Positions 9,020 through 18,700 of a DNA stretch of 64,000 nucleotides are shown here, piece after piece; within the stretch, counting starts at the first letter, position 1; every line of letters starts with the position of its first letter. A model generated the notes under the pieces. It did not search any database. It had not been told where the DNA came from and saw nothing but the letters and a program-made list of their open reading frames with translations. Position numbers and translations under genes: made by a program. The stretch lies in assembly GCA_964448135.1 (NCBI GenBank), contig CAYUVH010000014.1, positions 17,076 through 81,075 of the forward strand. The letters run 5' to 3'. The DNA comes from CAYUVH01 sp964448135 (GTDB taxonomy: Bacteria; Verrucomicrobiota; Verrucomicrobiia; Limisphaerales; UBA8199).

Positions 9020-9907
9020 TCAATTCACGAAGCCCTGTTCCTTCAGCCAGAAGAGGCACTCGCTGGCCCAGGGATGCGGTTTGGCAAAAGGCGGTTTGTC
9101 GCCCAAGCCCATCCCGTGCGGTCCTTTATCGTAAACATGCAGCGCGAAAGGGACATGATTTTTCCGCAGGGCCGTGGCGAAGAGCAGCGTATTTTCCATC
9201 GGCACAATCTTGTCCTCCCAGGTGGTCCAGAGAAAGCACGGCGGCGTGTTGGTCGTGACCTGGAGTTCGCTGGAAAGAAACTCCACCATTGCCGGTGGCG
9301 GATTCGTCCCCAGCAGCGCTTTGCGCGAGCCTTGGTGGGCGAACTCGCCCAGCGAAATTACCGGATAACAAAGAATGCCCAGGTCCGGTCGCGAACTCTG
9401 CCGTTCCACCGGGTCGGTCGAATGCGCGTCGCCCGCGTCAAAATGCGTCACGATGGTGGAAGCGAGATGCCCGCCGGCGGACGAACCCATGACGCCGACG
9501 CGTTTTGCGTCAATCTGGTAGTCGCCGGCATGGGTCCGCACCCAGCGGACCGCGCGCGCGGCGTCATTCAACATCGCCGGGTGGTGATAACCGCTGGAGC
9601 CGAGCCGGTATTTCAACACGAAGCACGTCACTCCATGCTGATTGAGCCAGAGTGCAAGATCGTTGCCTTCGTGCGGCATGAGTTTTCCATAGCCGCCGCC
9701 GGGAAAAATCACCATGGCCGCGCCAGTGGCGTTGGTGCTCTCCGGCAAATACACCGTCAGGGTCGGGATGTCGTTGCTGGAGGAGCCCAGTGCGCCGGGG
9801 GCGCCGCCGGGCCAGAGCGGAATGACGGGATGCAGATCGGCGGCGACGGCCGGGATGGCCGGGATGGCCGACCAGGCCAGGAGCAAACCGAGTAGTAGCG
9901 CTTTCAT
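9020..9907 (-). CDS. Secreted alpha/beta hydrolase (carbohydrate esterase-like)
   Basis: A 295-residue protein with an N-terminal signal peptide (MKALLLGLLLAWSAIPAIPA, cleaved near AVAAD). The alpha/beta-hydrolase fold shows the oxyanion motif FPGGGYG (residues 68-74) and the nucleophile elbow GSSAGG with Ser143. The catalytic Asp probably lies in WEDKIVP and the His in KGPHGMG. This is the BD-FAE/acetyl-xylan-esterase-like group common in polysaccharide gene sets. It sits between a sialidase and an aldolase on the same strand, 11 bp after the sialidase stop. A sialate O-acetylesterase role is an attractive inference: bacterial sialidases often need O-acetyl groups removed. The family also includes unrelated acyl-sugar esterases, so the substrate is open. 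Confidence 0.85.
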   Translation of the reverse strand: MKALLLGLLLAWSAIPAIPAVAADLHPVIPLWPGGAPGALGSSSNDIPTLTVYLPESTNATGAAMVIFPGGGYGKLMPHEGNDLALWLNQHGVTCFVLKYRLGSSGYHHPAMLNDAARAVRWVRTHAGDYQIDAKRVGVMGSSAGGHLASTIVTHFDAGDAHSTDPVERQSSRPDLGILCYPVISLGEFAHQGSRKALLGTNPPPAMVEFLSSELQVTTNTPPCFLWTTWEDKIVPMENTLLFATALRKNHVPFALHVYDKGPHGMGLGDKPPFAKPHPWASECLFWLKEQGFVN

Positions 9908-9918
9908 AAAAGCTTTCG

Positions 9919-11127
9919 CTATTTCTTAACGTCATCTCCGCCGGCTTGGAGCCATTCCAGGTTAAAGCGGGCCAGCGTAAGGTGCGAATACGGCCAGGGT
10001 CGTTTGTGTTTCACGGCTGCCTCCGGCGTGCCGGATTCGTAGAAGCAGAGAACTGTTCCATCGGGAAGCACTGCGAGATCGCTGTAGGCGCTGGGGCCGG
10101 CTTGCAGCAACCGGCTGACGGGCCAGGTTTTCCCGCTGTCCGCGCTGGCGTGGATGGTGACATTCGCGCGCGCCTTGTGATCGCGCTCGGCAGTGTTGGG
10201 ATGGGAAAACAGCAGCAGCGCCCGGTTCGTCCCGCCCGTGCCAGGATGACTGACGAGGCCGGCCATGCAACCCGGTTCCAGCAGGTCCTCGGCAAACGCC
10301 GGCGCCGTCCAGCCGGTCGCACCGTCGCGGCTGTAGGCAACCATGCGGCGGTTGCGGGGATCACTATTACGGGCGGTCACCAACACTCGGCCATCGGGCA
10401 ATTCGGCAATGTCCGGCTCATTGCCCTTGGCCAGAACGATATCGCCGCGCTGCCAGGTCTTGCCGTGGTCATCGCTGTAAACGACCCCGGAACCTCCCCT
10501 GAGTCTGGCCGCGTGATTGGTGGTGTTCATCCAAAAGGGGGCGACCAGGCGACCCGACTGAAGCTGGATGGCGTGGCCCGGGCCGATGCCGATGACCTGC
10601 CAGTCCAGGTCCGGCCGGTATTGGTCGAAGGCATAAGTTATTTCGACCGGTTTGGACCACGTGACTCCGTCGTCGTCGCTGCGCAGATAGAAGGCGCGCA
10701 TATACTCGACGCAGTAGAGGAAATGGACAGTCCCGTTCCGATCGGCGATCGCGACGGCATTGTTGACCGTTTGGGGCACCACTTCGGCCGATGGAGGCCC
10801 GGCTTTGTCCCAATGGCTGAGATTACGCGTGCCAATGCGGGGAGCAAGATGGGCGACCTGCTTTGCGGGGGACCACGTGCGCCCGCCGTCGGTGCTGCGC
10901 CGCATATGAATTTCAAGTTCGCCCCAATCCGAGGCGGAATACTTGCGAGCCTCGCAATAGGCGAGCACGGTGCCGTTGGTGGTGACGACAATTCCGGGAA
11001 TCCGATAGCAAGCGAAGCCATCCTTTCCTTCCTCGAAGAGATTGGTCTTTTCGAGCAACGGCCCCGCAACGGCCGGGCGGCCGGTGAGTAAAAGAATCCC
11101 CAGCAGGAAGAGCGGAAGTTGTTTCAT
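9919..11127 (-). CDS. Secreted exo-alpha-sialidase (GH33)
   Basis: A 402-residue protein with a signal peptide (MKQLPLFLLGILLLTGRPAVA). It has the sialidase hallmark CYRIP (Arg42 of the carboxylate-binding triad), an Asp in SASDWGE at the acid/base position, and Asp-boxes such as [23 protein letters not shown] and SADSGKTW. The motif [11 protein letters not shown] carries the expected catalytic Tyr, followed by CFYESG with a conserved Glu. The length is near the usual 380-400 residues for a single catalytic propeller, with no extra carbohydrate-binding module. The enzyme should release terminal sialic acid from glycans outside the cytoplasm. It is 51 bp downstream of another sialidase gene in a minus-strand run, so probably co-transcribed. 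Confidence 0.92.
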   Translation of the reverse strand: MKQLPLFLLGILLLTGRPAVAGPLLEKTNLFEEGKDGFACYRIPGIVVTTNGTVLAYCEARKYSASDWGELEIHMRRSTDGGRTWSPAKQVAHLAPRIGTRNLSHWDKAGPPSAEVVPQTVNNAVAIADRNGTVHFLYCVEYMRAFYLRSDDDGVTWSKPVEITYAFDQYRPDLDWQVIGIGPGHAIQLQSGRLVAPFWMNTTNHAARLRGGSGVVYSDDHGKTWQRGDIVLAKGNEPDIAELPDGRVLVTARNSDPRNRRMVAYSRDGATGWTAPAFAEDLLEPGCMAGLVSHPGTGGTNRALLLFSHPNTAERDHKARANVTIHASADSGKTWPVSRLLQAGPSAYSDLAVLPDGTVLCFYESGTPEAAVKHKRPWPYSHLTLARFNLEWLQAGGDDVKK

Positions 11128-11178
11128 AAAGGCATACCCGCCGTTATTCGCGAGGCAGCCCGCGATAGATGCCGGTCA

Positions 11179-12330
11179 TCACTGCTGTGGGGAGTTCACG
11201 GATGCCAGCGGGAAAGCGGCAAACACAATCGTCTCGTAAGCGTTCTTCGCTCCGGCCTCGTAGAGGCAGGCTAGTTCCGCATTGGCGAGTACGGCCAGAT
11301 CGGAATAGGCGCTCGGTCCGGTGTGCAACACGCGCGCAAAAGGCCAGGTCTGCCCATCATCGAAACTGGCGCGGACGGTCACGTTCGTGCGCGCATTCGG
11401 GCTGGCGGGATTGCTAAAAGCGATGATGCCGGGTTTGCCCGCCGCCGGCCACTGGCACCGTTCCACCGCGGCCTGGCAGAGGGGCTCAATCAACGCTTCG
11501 TCGAAACGCTGGTCCTTCCACGTGAGCCCGCCGTCCTCGCTGATGGCCACCTGGCGGCATTTTTTGGAGCGATCATAGTTGCGCATGTTGAGCAGCAACT
11601 TTCCCCCCGTGAGTTCCACCACTTCGCATTCGTTGACGCTTTCCTTCGGGGTCGTGCCACCGAGTTGCCAGGTCTTTCCGTGATCGTCCGAATAAATACT
11701 GTGCGAGTAGTGGGCCTTGGTGCCGGCTTCGACATGGTCGCACGGAATCACCAGCCGTCCCTTGTGCGGGCCGTTTTCCATTTGGATACCTCCGCCCGGC
11801 CCGGTGGCGTACCAGGTCCAATTGGTCAATTTGGTGGTGGCGGTGATTTCCGTCGGATTGGACCACGTGCGCCCGTCATCGGTGGATGATTGAATAAATA
11901 TGTGGCGGCCGTCCTTGCTGGTCTGGGCGATGATTTCCTTTTCATGGTCATCACCGCGATTCCAAGTCGTCAGCAACCAGATCGTTCCCGTGGTGCGGTC
12001 CACGACCGGGCAAGGATTGCCGCAGGTGTTTCGCTCATCACTGCGAACGAGTTGCTGCTCGCTCCATGTCCGGCCGTGATCGGTAGAGCGGCGGAGCAAC
12101 AAATCTATCCGACCTGAATCCCCGCCGCCGCCTTTGCGTCCCTCGGCAAAGGCCAGCACGGTGCCCTGGGTGGTGACGGTGAGGGCGGGTATGCGGTAGG
12201 TGTGATAGCCGCCCTGGCCGCTGACGAAAACCGGCGTGGTGAATGAATTCGTGGCTTTGGTTTCCGCCCGCGCGGAGGACAGCAGAGTGGCGGCCACCAG
12301 TGAAGTGGCAATCAATGTTCGTTTGAGCAT
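11179..12330 (-). CDS. Secreted exo-alpha-sialidase (GH33)
   Basis: A 383-residue protein with a signal peptide ([22 protein letters not shown]). The motif YHTYRIPAL provides the first Arg (Arg46), [16 protein letters not shown] the acid/base Asp region, and Asp-boxes [32 protein letters not shown] and SFDDGQTW mark a six-bladed propeller. [10 protein letters not shown] carries the nucleophilic Tyr. CGNPCPVVD followed by [10 protein letters not shown] is shared with the sialidase part of the fusion at 15780-18968, so these two are closer to each other than to the 9919-11127 enzyme. Several sialidases with different sequence subtypes suggest different linkages or host glycans. It lies 39 bp downstream of nanM in the same direction. 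Confidence 0.93.
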   Translation of the reverse strand: MLKRTLIATSLVAATLLSSARAETKATNSFTTPVFVSGQGGYHTYRIPALTVTTQGTVLAFAEGRKGGGGDSGRIDLLLRRSTDHGRTWSEQQLVRSDERNTCGNPCPVVDRTTGTIWLLTTWNRGDDHEKEIIAQTSKDGRHIFIQSSTDDGRTWSNPTEITATTKLTNWTWYATGPGGGIQMENGPHKGRLVIPCDHVEAGTKAHYSHSIYSDDHGKTWQLGGTTPKESVNECEVVELTGGKLLLNMRNYDRSKKCRQVAISEDGGLTWKDQRFDEALIEPLCQAAVERCQWPAAGKPGIIAFSNPASPNARTNVTVRASFDDGQTWPFARVLHTGPSAYSDLAVLANAELACLYEAGAKNAYETIVFAAFPLASVNSPQQ

Positions 12331-12369
12331 GGTGGGGGTAGCGCTCGATCTAATTGGAAAAGTCAGCGA

Positions 12370-13413
12370 TCAGGAGGAGGGGGCGAAGAGCCAGACTTCC
12401 GGCGAACGCACGCCCGGCCGGGCTTCGCCGTTGGGCAACACCCACCAGCCGCGCCAGAAAGTAGTGGGCAGCACCGCGCGCGCCGCCGGCACTTCACCCG
12501 CCACGCTCCAAACATTGCTGCGCGCGTCATAGGTCAGCACGGATTTCGGAAAACCAGGATGCTTCTCCAGCGGCTGGAAACCGACGAGCGAGCCGTCGTC
12601 GCCGCCAATGACATAAAACTTCGAATCGGCCACCGGCGCGGGCGTGGGCGCGGCAACGGACGGCTTGGGCAAGTCGGCGAGGCGTGTCCAACCGGCGCCA
12701 GGACGAAAACTCCAGGCATCGCGCAGATAAACGCGTTTGACCGTCCCATTGGTCTTTTCAAGTCCCGCCCCACCCGCAACCAGGAACGCCCCATTGACCA
12801 CCGCCGCCACCGGCAGAAATCGTCCCGCGCCGGGGCAGGACTCCAGTTCGCGCCATTGCGGATTGGGAGAGGAAAGATCAAATGCGAACAACCGGTTGAG
12901 CGCGGATTTTTCGCCCGGCAAGTCGGAACCGCCGAACACTAAAATGGTGTTGCCGAGCAGGCCGCCCGCGGCGTTGGCCAGCGGAACGGGCAGACTGGGC
13001 AGGTCTTGGGTTTCGAGCTTGCCGTGGTTCAACTTCAGCAAAAATGTTTCCGCGTGATGTTTGTCCGCGTCACTGCCGCCGACGCAGACAATGCCATTGC
13101 TCGTCGTGATCGAAATCCCGTAGCCGAGCGGGCGCGGCAGTTTGCCGACCACCTGCCACGTGCCTTCGGGTTTATCGAGCGCGAAAACCGTGTCGTACCA
13201 GATTTTCTTGCCGTTTTCCCACGGCTTCTTGTCTGGAAAATTTGCGCCCCCGGCGACGACGAGGCTGCCATCGGTCACGCCCGCAAATGCGCCGGCGAAA
13301 CCTTCGCGGTCGGGGAGCGGCGGAAGTTTGGAGAACTCAAGTTGACCGGCGGAGAAGGCCGAGAATGCACTCATAACAAAAAGAAATCCAAGCGTGACGC
13401 CAGCCCGCTTCAT
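12370..13413 (-). CDS. nanM: N-acetylneuraminate mutarotase/epimerase, Kelch-type (NanM-like)
   Basis: A 347-residue secreted Kelch-propeller protein with signal peptide (MKRAGVTLGFLFVMSAFSAFSAG). The NanM-type signature GGANFPDKKPWENGKKIWYD is present near residues 56-75, followed by Kelch blades with GG pairs (CVGGSDADKHH, VFGGSDLPGE, VAGGAGLEK, VIGGDDGSL). Characterised NanM converts alpha- to beta-N-acetylneuraminate after sialidase release, speeding uptake. The C-terminal WWVLPNGEARPGVRSPEVW is typical of the cyclically permuted mutarotase family. It sits 4 bp after nanA and before a sialidase, an arrangement that supports the assignment. Export is predicted to place it in the periplasm with the sialidases. 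Confidence 0.9.
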   Translation of the reverse strand: MKRAGVTLGFLFVMSAFSAFSAGQLEFSKLPPLPDREGFAGAFAGVTDGSLVVAGGANFPDKKPWENGKKIWYDTVFALDKPEGTWQVVGKLPRPLGYGISITTSNGIVCVGGSDADKHHAETFLLKLNHGKLETQDLPSLPVPLANAAGGLLGNTILVFGGSDLPGEKSALNRLFAFDLSSPNPQWRELESCPGAGRFLPVAAVVNGAFLVAGGAGLEKTNGTVKRVYLRDAWSFRPGAGWTRLADLPKPSVAAPTPAPVADSKFYVIGGDDGSLVGFQPLEKHPGFPKSVLTYDARSNVWSVAGEVPAARAVLPTTFWRGWWVLPNGEARPGVRSPEVWLFAPSS

Positions 13414-13417
13414 GGGT

Positions 13418-14380
13418 TCACGCGCGGACGGTTGGCGTTTGCGGCCGGGAAGCCGGGGCGATGGCCGGCACTTGCGCCGGGAAACCCACGCGCTCCAGGT
13501 CGCGGCGCAGGGCGTCGCGCTGCTCAGAGTTCAGATTCCGAAGCGGCGCACGCACCGGGCCGCAATCCAGTCCGATGATCCCCATCATCACTTTGCCCGC
13601 CGGCAAACCGCCGTGCCGCGCCATCACTGCGATGATCTGAATCGCCAGCATTTGCCAGCGCCGCGCGGCTTCCATGTCGCCGGCGTTGAAGGCATCGATC
13701 ACCTTGCGATAGATGGGCGCCATGTAATTATAAGTGCTGCCCACCGCGCCCGTTGCGCCCAATGCCAAAGCCGAGAGCAGGATTTCATCGCGACCAAACA
13801 GAATGTTGAACCGGCTGTCCTCGACATTGAGGCACTGCGCGTAGCTCATCAGGTTTTCGTCCGTGAACTTGATGCCGTTCAAATTGGGTATCCGCTTGCC
13901 GGCCACGCGCAGGAACTCGGTCATGGGAAGATTCACGCCGGTCATTCCCGGCATGTGATAGTAGTAAAAGGGAATGTTCGGCGCGGCGGCAGCGACGGGA
14001 GCGCAGAAATCCACCAATTCCTCGACGCCCGATGGTTTGAAGAATGTCGGCCCGATGCTGGCGGTGGCGAAGGCGCCGATTTTTTCCGCGTGCGCCGCGA
14101 GACTGCGGCCGGCACCGGTGTTGTTGTGCCCCACGTGCACCACGACTTTGAGAGCGTCGCCGGCGGCGTCCACCCAGCGTTCGGCCACGCGCATGCGTTC
14201 CTCGGTGCTGAGCGAAAAGCCCTCGCCGGTTGTCCCGCAGATGAAAGCGCCTTTGACGCCGTTGCGCCGCAGCAGGGCGGCCTGTTGTTCGATGAGACCC
14301 AGGTTCAACTCGCCGTTCGTATGGAAGGCGGTGAAAGGCGCGGCAATCAACCCGCTCAGCCAATTCGATCCATTTTTCAT
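13418..14380 (-). CDS. nanA: N-acetylneuraminate lyase
   Basis: About 320 residues, the usual length for class I sialic acid aldolases, which split N-acetylneuraminate into N-acetylmannosamine and pyruvate in the cytoplasm. From the ATG at 14380 the pyruvate-carboxylate loop CGTTGEG starts near residue 49, the catalytic Tyr lies in FYYYHMP (about residue 141) and the Schiff-base Lys in NGIKFTDEN (about residue 171). PGMTGVNLPM matches the NAL subgroup rather than DHDPS. An in-frame ATG at 14404 adds eight residues but lacks a ribosome site, while AAAGGT lies 9 bp before 14380. No nanK or nanE is found in this window, so the later steps to N-acetylglucosamine 6-phosphate must be encoded elsewhere. 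Confidence 0.92.
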   Translation of the reverse strand: MKNGSNWLSGLIAAPFTAFHTNGELNLGLIEQQAALLRRNGVKGAFICGTTGEGFSLSTEERMRVAERWVDAAGDALKVVVHVGHNNTGAGRSLAAHAEKIGAFATASIGPTFFKPSGVEELVDFCAPVAAAAPNIPFYYYHMPGMTGVNLPMTEFLRVAGKRIPNLNGIKFTDENLMSYAQCLNVEDSRFNILFGRDEILLSALALGATGAVGSTYNYMAPIYRKVIDAFNAGDMEAARRWQMLAIQIIAVMARHGGLPAGKVMMGIIGLDCGPVRAPLRNLNSEQRDALRRDLERVGFPAQVPAIAPASRPQTPTVRA

Positions 14381-14562
14381 AAATTCGGTACCTTTCACTG
14401 TCATTTATTTTACAACCGGAAACGGTCTCCGGACAAATCGAGCGCACTGGTCATTTCTTTTGGCCAGGACAGAATAATGCCTGTCGGTGACTCCGGGGAA
14501 CCGGCTGATCGGGCCGCAATCCTGTCCCGAACCGGGCCTGGATTTTCGCTGAGCCCGGGTGC

Positions 14563-15783
14563 TCATGGCGCCGCGACTTTCTTTTTCGGCATTTCCGGCA
14601 ACGGACGGCCATTCAGCAGCCAACTCAAGTTGAAGGCGGCCACCTGGACGCCGGAATAGTGCCCGTCCGGGCCGCCTTCGAACAGAATGTAGATTTTTCC
14701 CTCGCTCGGCGTGGCGGCCCGACCGGCCGCGAGGTTGGAGTACGCGGCGGGTCCGCCATAGACCAACCGCTTTACCGGCCAGGTCTGTCCGCCGTCGAAG
14801 CTGGCCCACACGGTGATTTTTTCGCGGCCGACGGAGGTGGACGCGCCCACCTTTTTGGGCATCTCGCCGCCATCGGTGTCGAGGTTGCTGTAGAGAAGGA
14901 TGTCGGTGCCGTCCACCGGCAGGCGGATCATGCCGCCCATGCAACCGTAGGAAGTGCCCCGCGCACCGTCCGGCAGGTCCGCGCTTTCGCCCGGTTTGAT
15001 CCAGAGATCGCCGTCATCGTAGCTCCAGGCAAAGTAACGATTGCCGCGGCTCATGTGTTCGCGCGAGTTGTAAAGAATGCTGCCATCGGACAACTCGGCG
15101 AGGGCGGCCTCGCCCGTGCCGAGCACGGGGAAAGGATGACTGGTCTGCCACGTCTGGCCGTGGTCGTCGCTATAGATCGCCGTGCTGTAATGATACGGCC
15201 GCCACTCGACATCGTTCGAAGCCTTCGGTCCCATGATGCGCGCGGGCATGATCAGCCGGCCCGGATGTTTGCCAAACTTGAGCGTGATGCCCGGCTGCAT
15301 GGCGCCCACCGACGTGGGCGTCAAACCGAAGCCATCCGGGCGGACTTCCGCGATCACCTCGCGAACCCAATTCGCGCCGTGGTCATGGCTGCGCCAGAGC
15401 CAATGGTGCTCCGGATTGACGTAGAGGACGTCGCCCGTGGTTTCGTCCACGATGGCCTTGCCGCCGCTGCCCTTTTGGCCGAGTTCAACTCCGGGACTCC
15501 AGGTTTTTCCGCCGTCGATGCTGCGGCGTAAATTATCCTCGAACGTCTTGAAGGCGATTAACGTTCCGTTGGTCGTCGTAATAATGCTTGTGCCGCCGCG
15601 GCCCTTCCAGAGTTCCTGCATGGGAACAAACACGGGTTCGCCCATGAATTGATCGAGGCCCTTTGGCCTTGCGGTGGAAGAGTCAGACGCCGCGGAGAGT
15701 GCGAGCGTCCGCGCCACGAGCAGCGCCAGCAGCAATGCGCCGGCGCGGCAGATGGTGAATCGTCGAAAAAGGTTCTTATTCAC
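14563..15783 (-). CDS. Divergent secreted sialidase-fold protein
   Basis: A 406-residue protein with a signal peptide and Asp-boxes (SIDGGKTW, SHDHGANW, SDDHGQTW, SFDGGQTW) typical of the sialidase propeller. GPAAYSNLAAG carries the expected nucleophilic Tyr. The usual YRIP motif is missing, however: the aligned stretch reads GRGGTSIITTTNGTL, so the first Arg of the sialidase triad is absent, and CFYE/CLYE is replaced by ILFEGG. It may have changed specificity or lost sialidase activity. The GTG start at 15783 overlaps the stop of the upstream fusion gene by 4 bp (GTGA), so both are translated from one message. A gap of about 180 bp separates it from nanA. Related BNR-repeat proteins are often over-annotated as sialidases. 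Confidence 0.8.
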   Translation of the reverse strand: MNKNLFRRFTICRAGALLLALLVARTLALSAASDSSTARPKGLDQFMGEPVFVPMQELWKGRGGTSIITTTNGTLIAFKTFEDNLRRSIDGGKTWSPGVELGQKGSGGKAIVDETTGDVLYVNPEHHWLWRSHDHGANWVREVIAEVRPDGFGLTPTSVGAMQPGITLKFGKHPGRLIMPARIMGPKASNDVEWRPYHYSTAIYSDDHGQTWQTSHPFPVLGTGEAALAELSDGSILYNSREHMSRGNRYFAWSYDDGDLWIKPGESADLPDGARGTSYGCMGGMIRLPVDGTDILLYSNLDTDGGEMPKKVGASTSVGREKITVWASFDGGQTWPVKRLVYGGPAAYSNLAAGRAATPSEGKIYILFEGGPDGHYSGVQVAAFNLSWLLNGRPLPEMPKKKVAAP

Positions 15784-18700
15784 GGTGCTCTCAAGCGATA
15801 CCAGGCATTGGACACGGAACGATTTGGCAAAATGTTCAGGCTCGTGAGGTTGGACGTGCCCGCAATGTCATACCAGTTCCCGGGAATTTGCAGCCCAACG
15901 ACGTTGGATTGCGCAATCCAACCGAGATGCGTTGCCGGCCACGAAAGTGAAAGCGCGCCGTTGGAGACCACACACGCCAGGTTCGTGGGATACGCCGCCA
16001 CCACGGCCCTGGCACTCAGTGTTCCGTTCGTGGGATTAAAGCTCCACGCCAGGTTCGCCGCCGGCGGCGGTGTGATGCCCGAGAAATTCCCGCTGAAAGA
16101 GGGCACGACGCCGAAAAGCGAAAAGCTTTGGCCGTTGGTAACCACTCCCGCGAGGTTGCTCACGATCAGGCTGCCCGCGTAGGTCACGGAAGTCAGGCCC
16201 ACCACGCGGTCGCGCTGTCCATTGGACGCGTTCAACTCGACGAATACAGTGCTGGCGGGGTTAAGCGTGAGAGTGTTGGAAATAGTGAGCGTCCCCAGCG
16301 AAGTTCCCGGGGCCAGCGTGCCGCCGGCTTGAACGTTTACGGCGCTGCCGATAAAGCCCGTCCCAGCGAGTGTGGCCCCCGACATCACGGTCACGATGCT
16401 ATTGCTGATCGCGCCGGTGACGAGCAGGGTGCCGTTGGTCACCGTAGTGGCGCCGGTATGGGAACAGTTTCCCGAAAGCGTCAATGTGGCCGCGCCGCTT
16501 TTGGTGAAGGCCAGCACCCGCCCCGAGGTGCCGTCGGCGATGATCCCCGAAAAAATCCCGTCGGTGGTTTGGTTCACCTGCAACGTCCGCACGGCCGTGC
16601 CCGAGCCGTAAATTGGATCAATCCGACCGGAGCCGGAGAGGTTGCCAATCGTGGCCGTGCCGCCGAGAAAACCGGAGCCTACGCTCAAAGTTCCATTGGC
16701 GGCCACGATCACTCTGGGCGCGCCGTTCACACAGGCGGCGCCGGATAACCCGAGCTTTCCCTGTTCGACATCCAACGTGCCGGAAAACGAATTGGTACCG
16801 GTCAGGCCCAACTCGCCGGTATTGGTTTTGAGCAGCGTGCCGGTGCCGGAAAGGTTGCTGTTGAAGGGACTCAGGTTGGCGGTGCGGTTGAATTGAAAGA
16901 TGCCGTTTGGACCGATGGCGACCGTGCCATTTCCGTCCAGGCTGCCGGTAGTGCCGCCATCGCCCAGTTGCACGATGCCCGTGAAAATCGTCGTCGGGCC
17001 CGTGTAGGTATTGGCGGCCGACAGCGTCAGCGTTTCCGCACCGCTCTTGATCAAGCCGCCAGCGCTCGCCACCCCCGAAATCGTAACCGGACTGTTCACC
17101 GTTAAAATCCGATTCGCGCCTCCGAAATTGAAGGTGCCCGAAAAAGTCAGCAGACCTGCTCCGTATCCCGACACTCCGCCAATTACCGCGTCGCCGCCCA
17201 TTGTGACACTGTTGTAGATGGGCCGGGCCGCGGCCGTGCTGTTCGCGATGGTTCCTCCATTAACCAGCAGTGGACCCGCGCTGCCCGAAGCGCCAAAGCC
17301 GCCGGTATTGCCGCCGGTGATGACCACGCCCTCGTTGATCGTCGTGGTGCCGGTGTAGGTATTGCTCTGGCGCAGGTAGAGGCGTCCGCTCCCGTTTTTC
17401 GTGATGCCGCCAGCGCCGGAAATGGGCCGATCGATCTTCAATTCACCGCTCCCATTTTGATTAACCACCAGGTTGGCCGCGAGGCTGACCGACCCTGGTC
17501 CGCTTGAGCCGCCGACGCCGATGGTGATATTTCCCGTGGCTCCCGCGGTCACGGTGTTCGTCGCGCTGCCGCTGCCGGAGTCGAATGTGAGCGTATAATT
17601 CGTGACCGGCGAGTTGATGCTCTCACCCAGATAGATCGCGATATCGCTGTCCGCGCCCGAAGTAAACGTGAGCGAGCGCAGCGTGCAATCGGCGCCAAGG
17701 GCGTTGGTCAAATTTCCCGCTCCGGCCGAATGAAAAATGACGTCGAGCCCGTTGTTGAAAGCGGGCACGGTGTTCGAAACCCAGTTGTTTCCCTGCTGCC
17801 AGCTTTCATTCCCCGCGCCCCCGCCGCCGTCCCAGGTCTGCGTCTGCGAATACGGCACGAGTTGGTCGAGCGTGAACTTGTCGAACGTGATGCGCCCGTA
17901 GCTATCCCGCTCGTACAACAATCCCACTCCGTTCGTTCCCAGCTTCGTCAGGCAGGAGTAGGCCGATGATCCCGAGTAAACCTGCCGCGAATACGGCCAG
18001 GTGACACCGTCGTCCAGGCTGCATTGGATCGTCATGTTGACGCGTGTCGTCGCGGAGGGATTGGAAAATACCAGCATCCGGCCGTTCAATCCCGCCGGAT
18101 GATTCACCACGATGGTGCTCGCCTGGCAGATGGGGCAGGGGAGATCCGCCCGCACTTCCAGCGCTCCCCACGACGCGCCCTGATTGGTGCTGCGGCTGAA
18201 AATCCGCGCATTGTATGCCGCGTAACTTCCCGAGGCCCGGTCATTGCGCAACAGCACGCCTCCGGAGATTTCCACTTCCTGCGATTCACTTGAGCCACCG
18301 GGCACATCCGCGCTCTGGGTCCACGTGGCGCCATGGTCATCGCTCTGAATGTTCCGGCCGTTCGCTGGAATCACCAGCCGGCCCGGATGGCTGCCGTTGA
18401 CCACCTGTATTCCGCACCCGGGCCCCGTCGCATCCCAGCGCGTGTCCGCCGGTTGGACCTCGGCAAACCGGTTCAGCGGCGCGGTCCACGTCGCCCCGTC
18501 GTCGTCGCTATAGCTGGAGTAGATTTTGCGGACGTCGATGCTGGTGTGATTCTGGATTTCGCTTTGGGTGTCATTGCCATTGTTCCAGGTCAGGAAAAGC
18601 CAGATCCGCCCCGTATTGCGGTCCTGAACTACCGTGGGATTACCACACGTGTTCGCCGCGTCGCTCCAAACCACCCGTTGCGTAGTCCAGGTCGTTCCGG

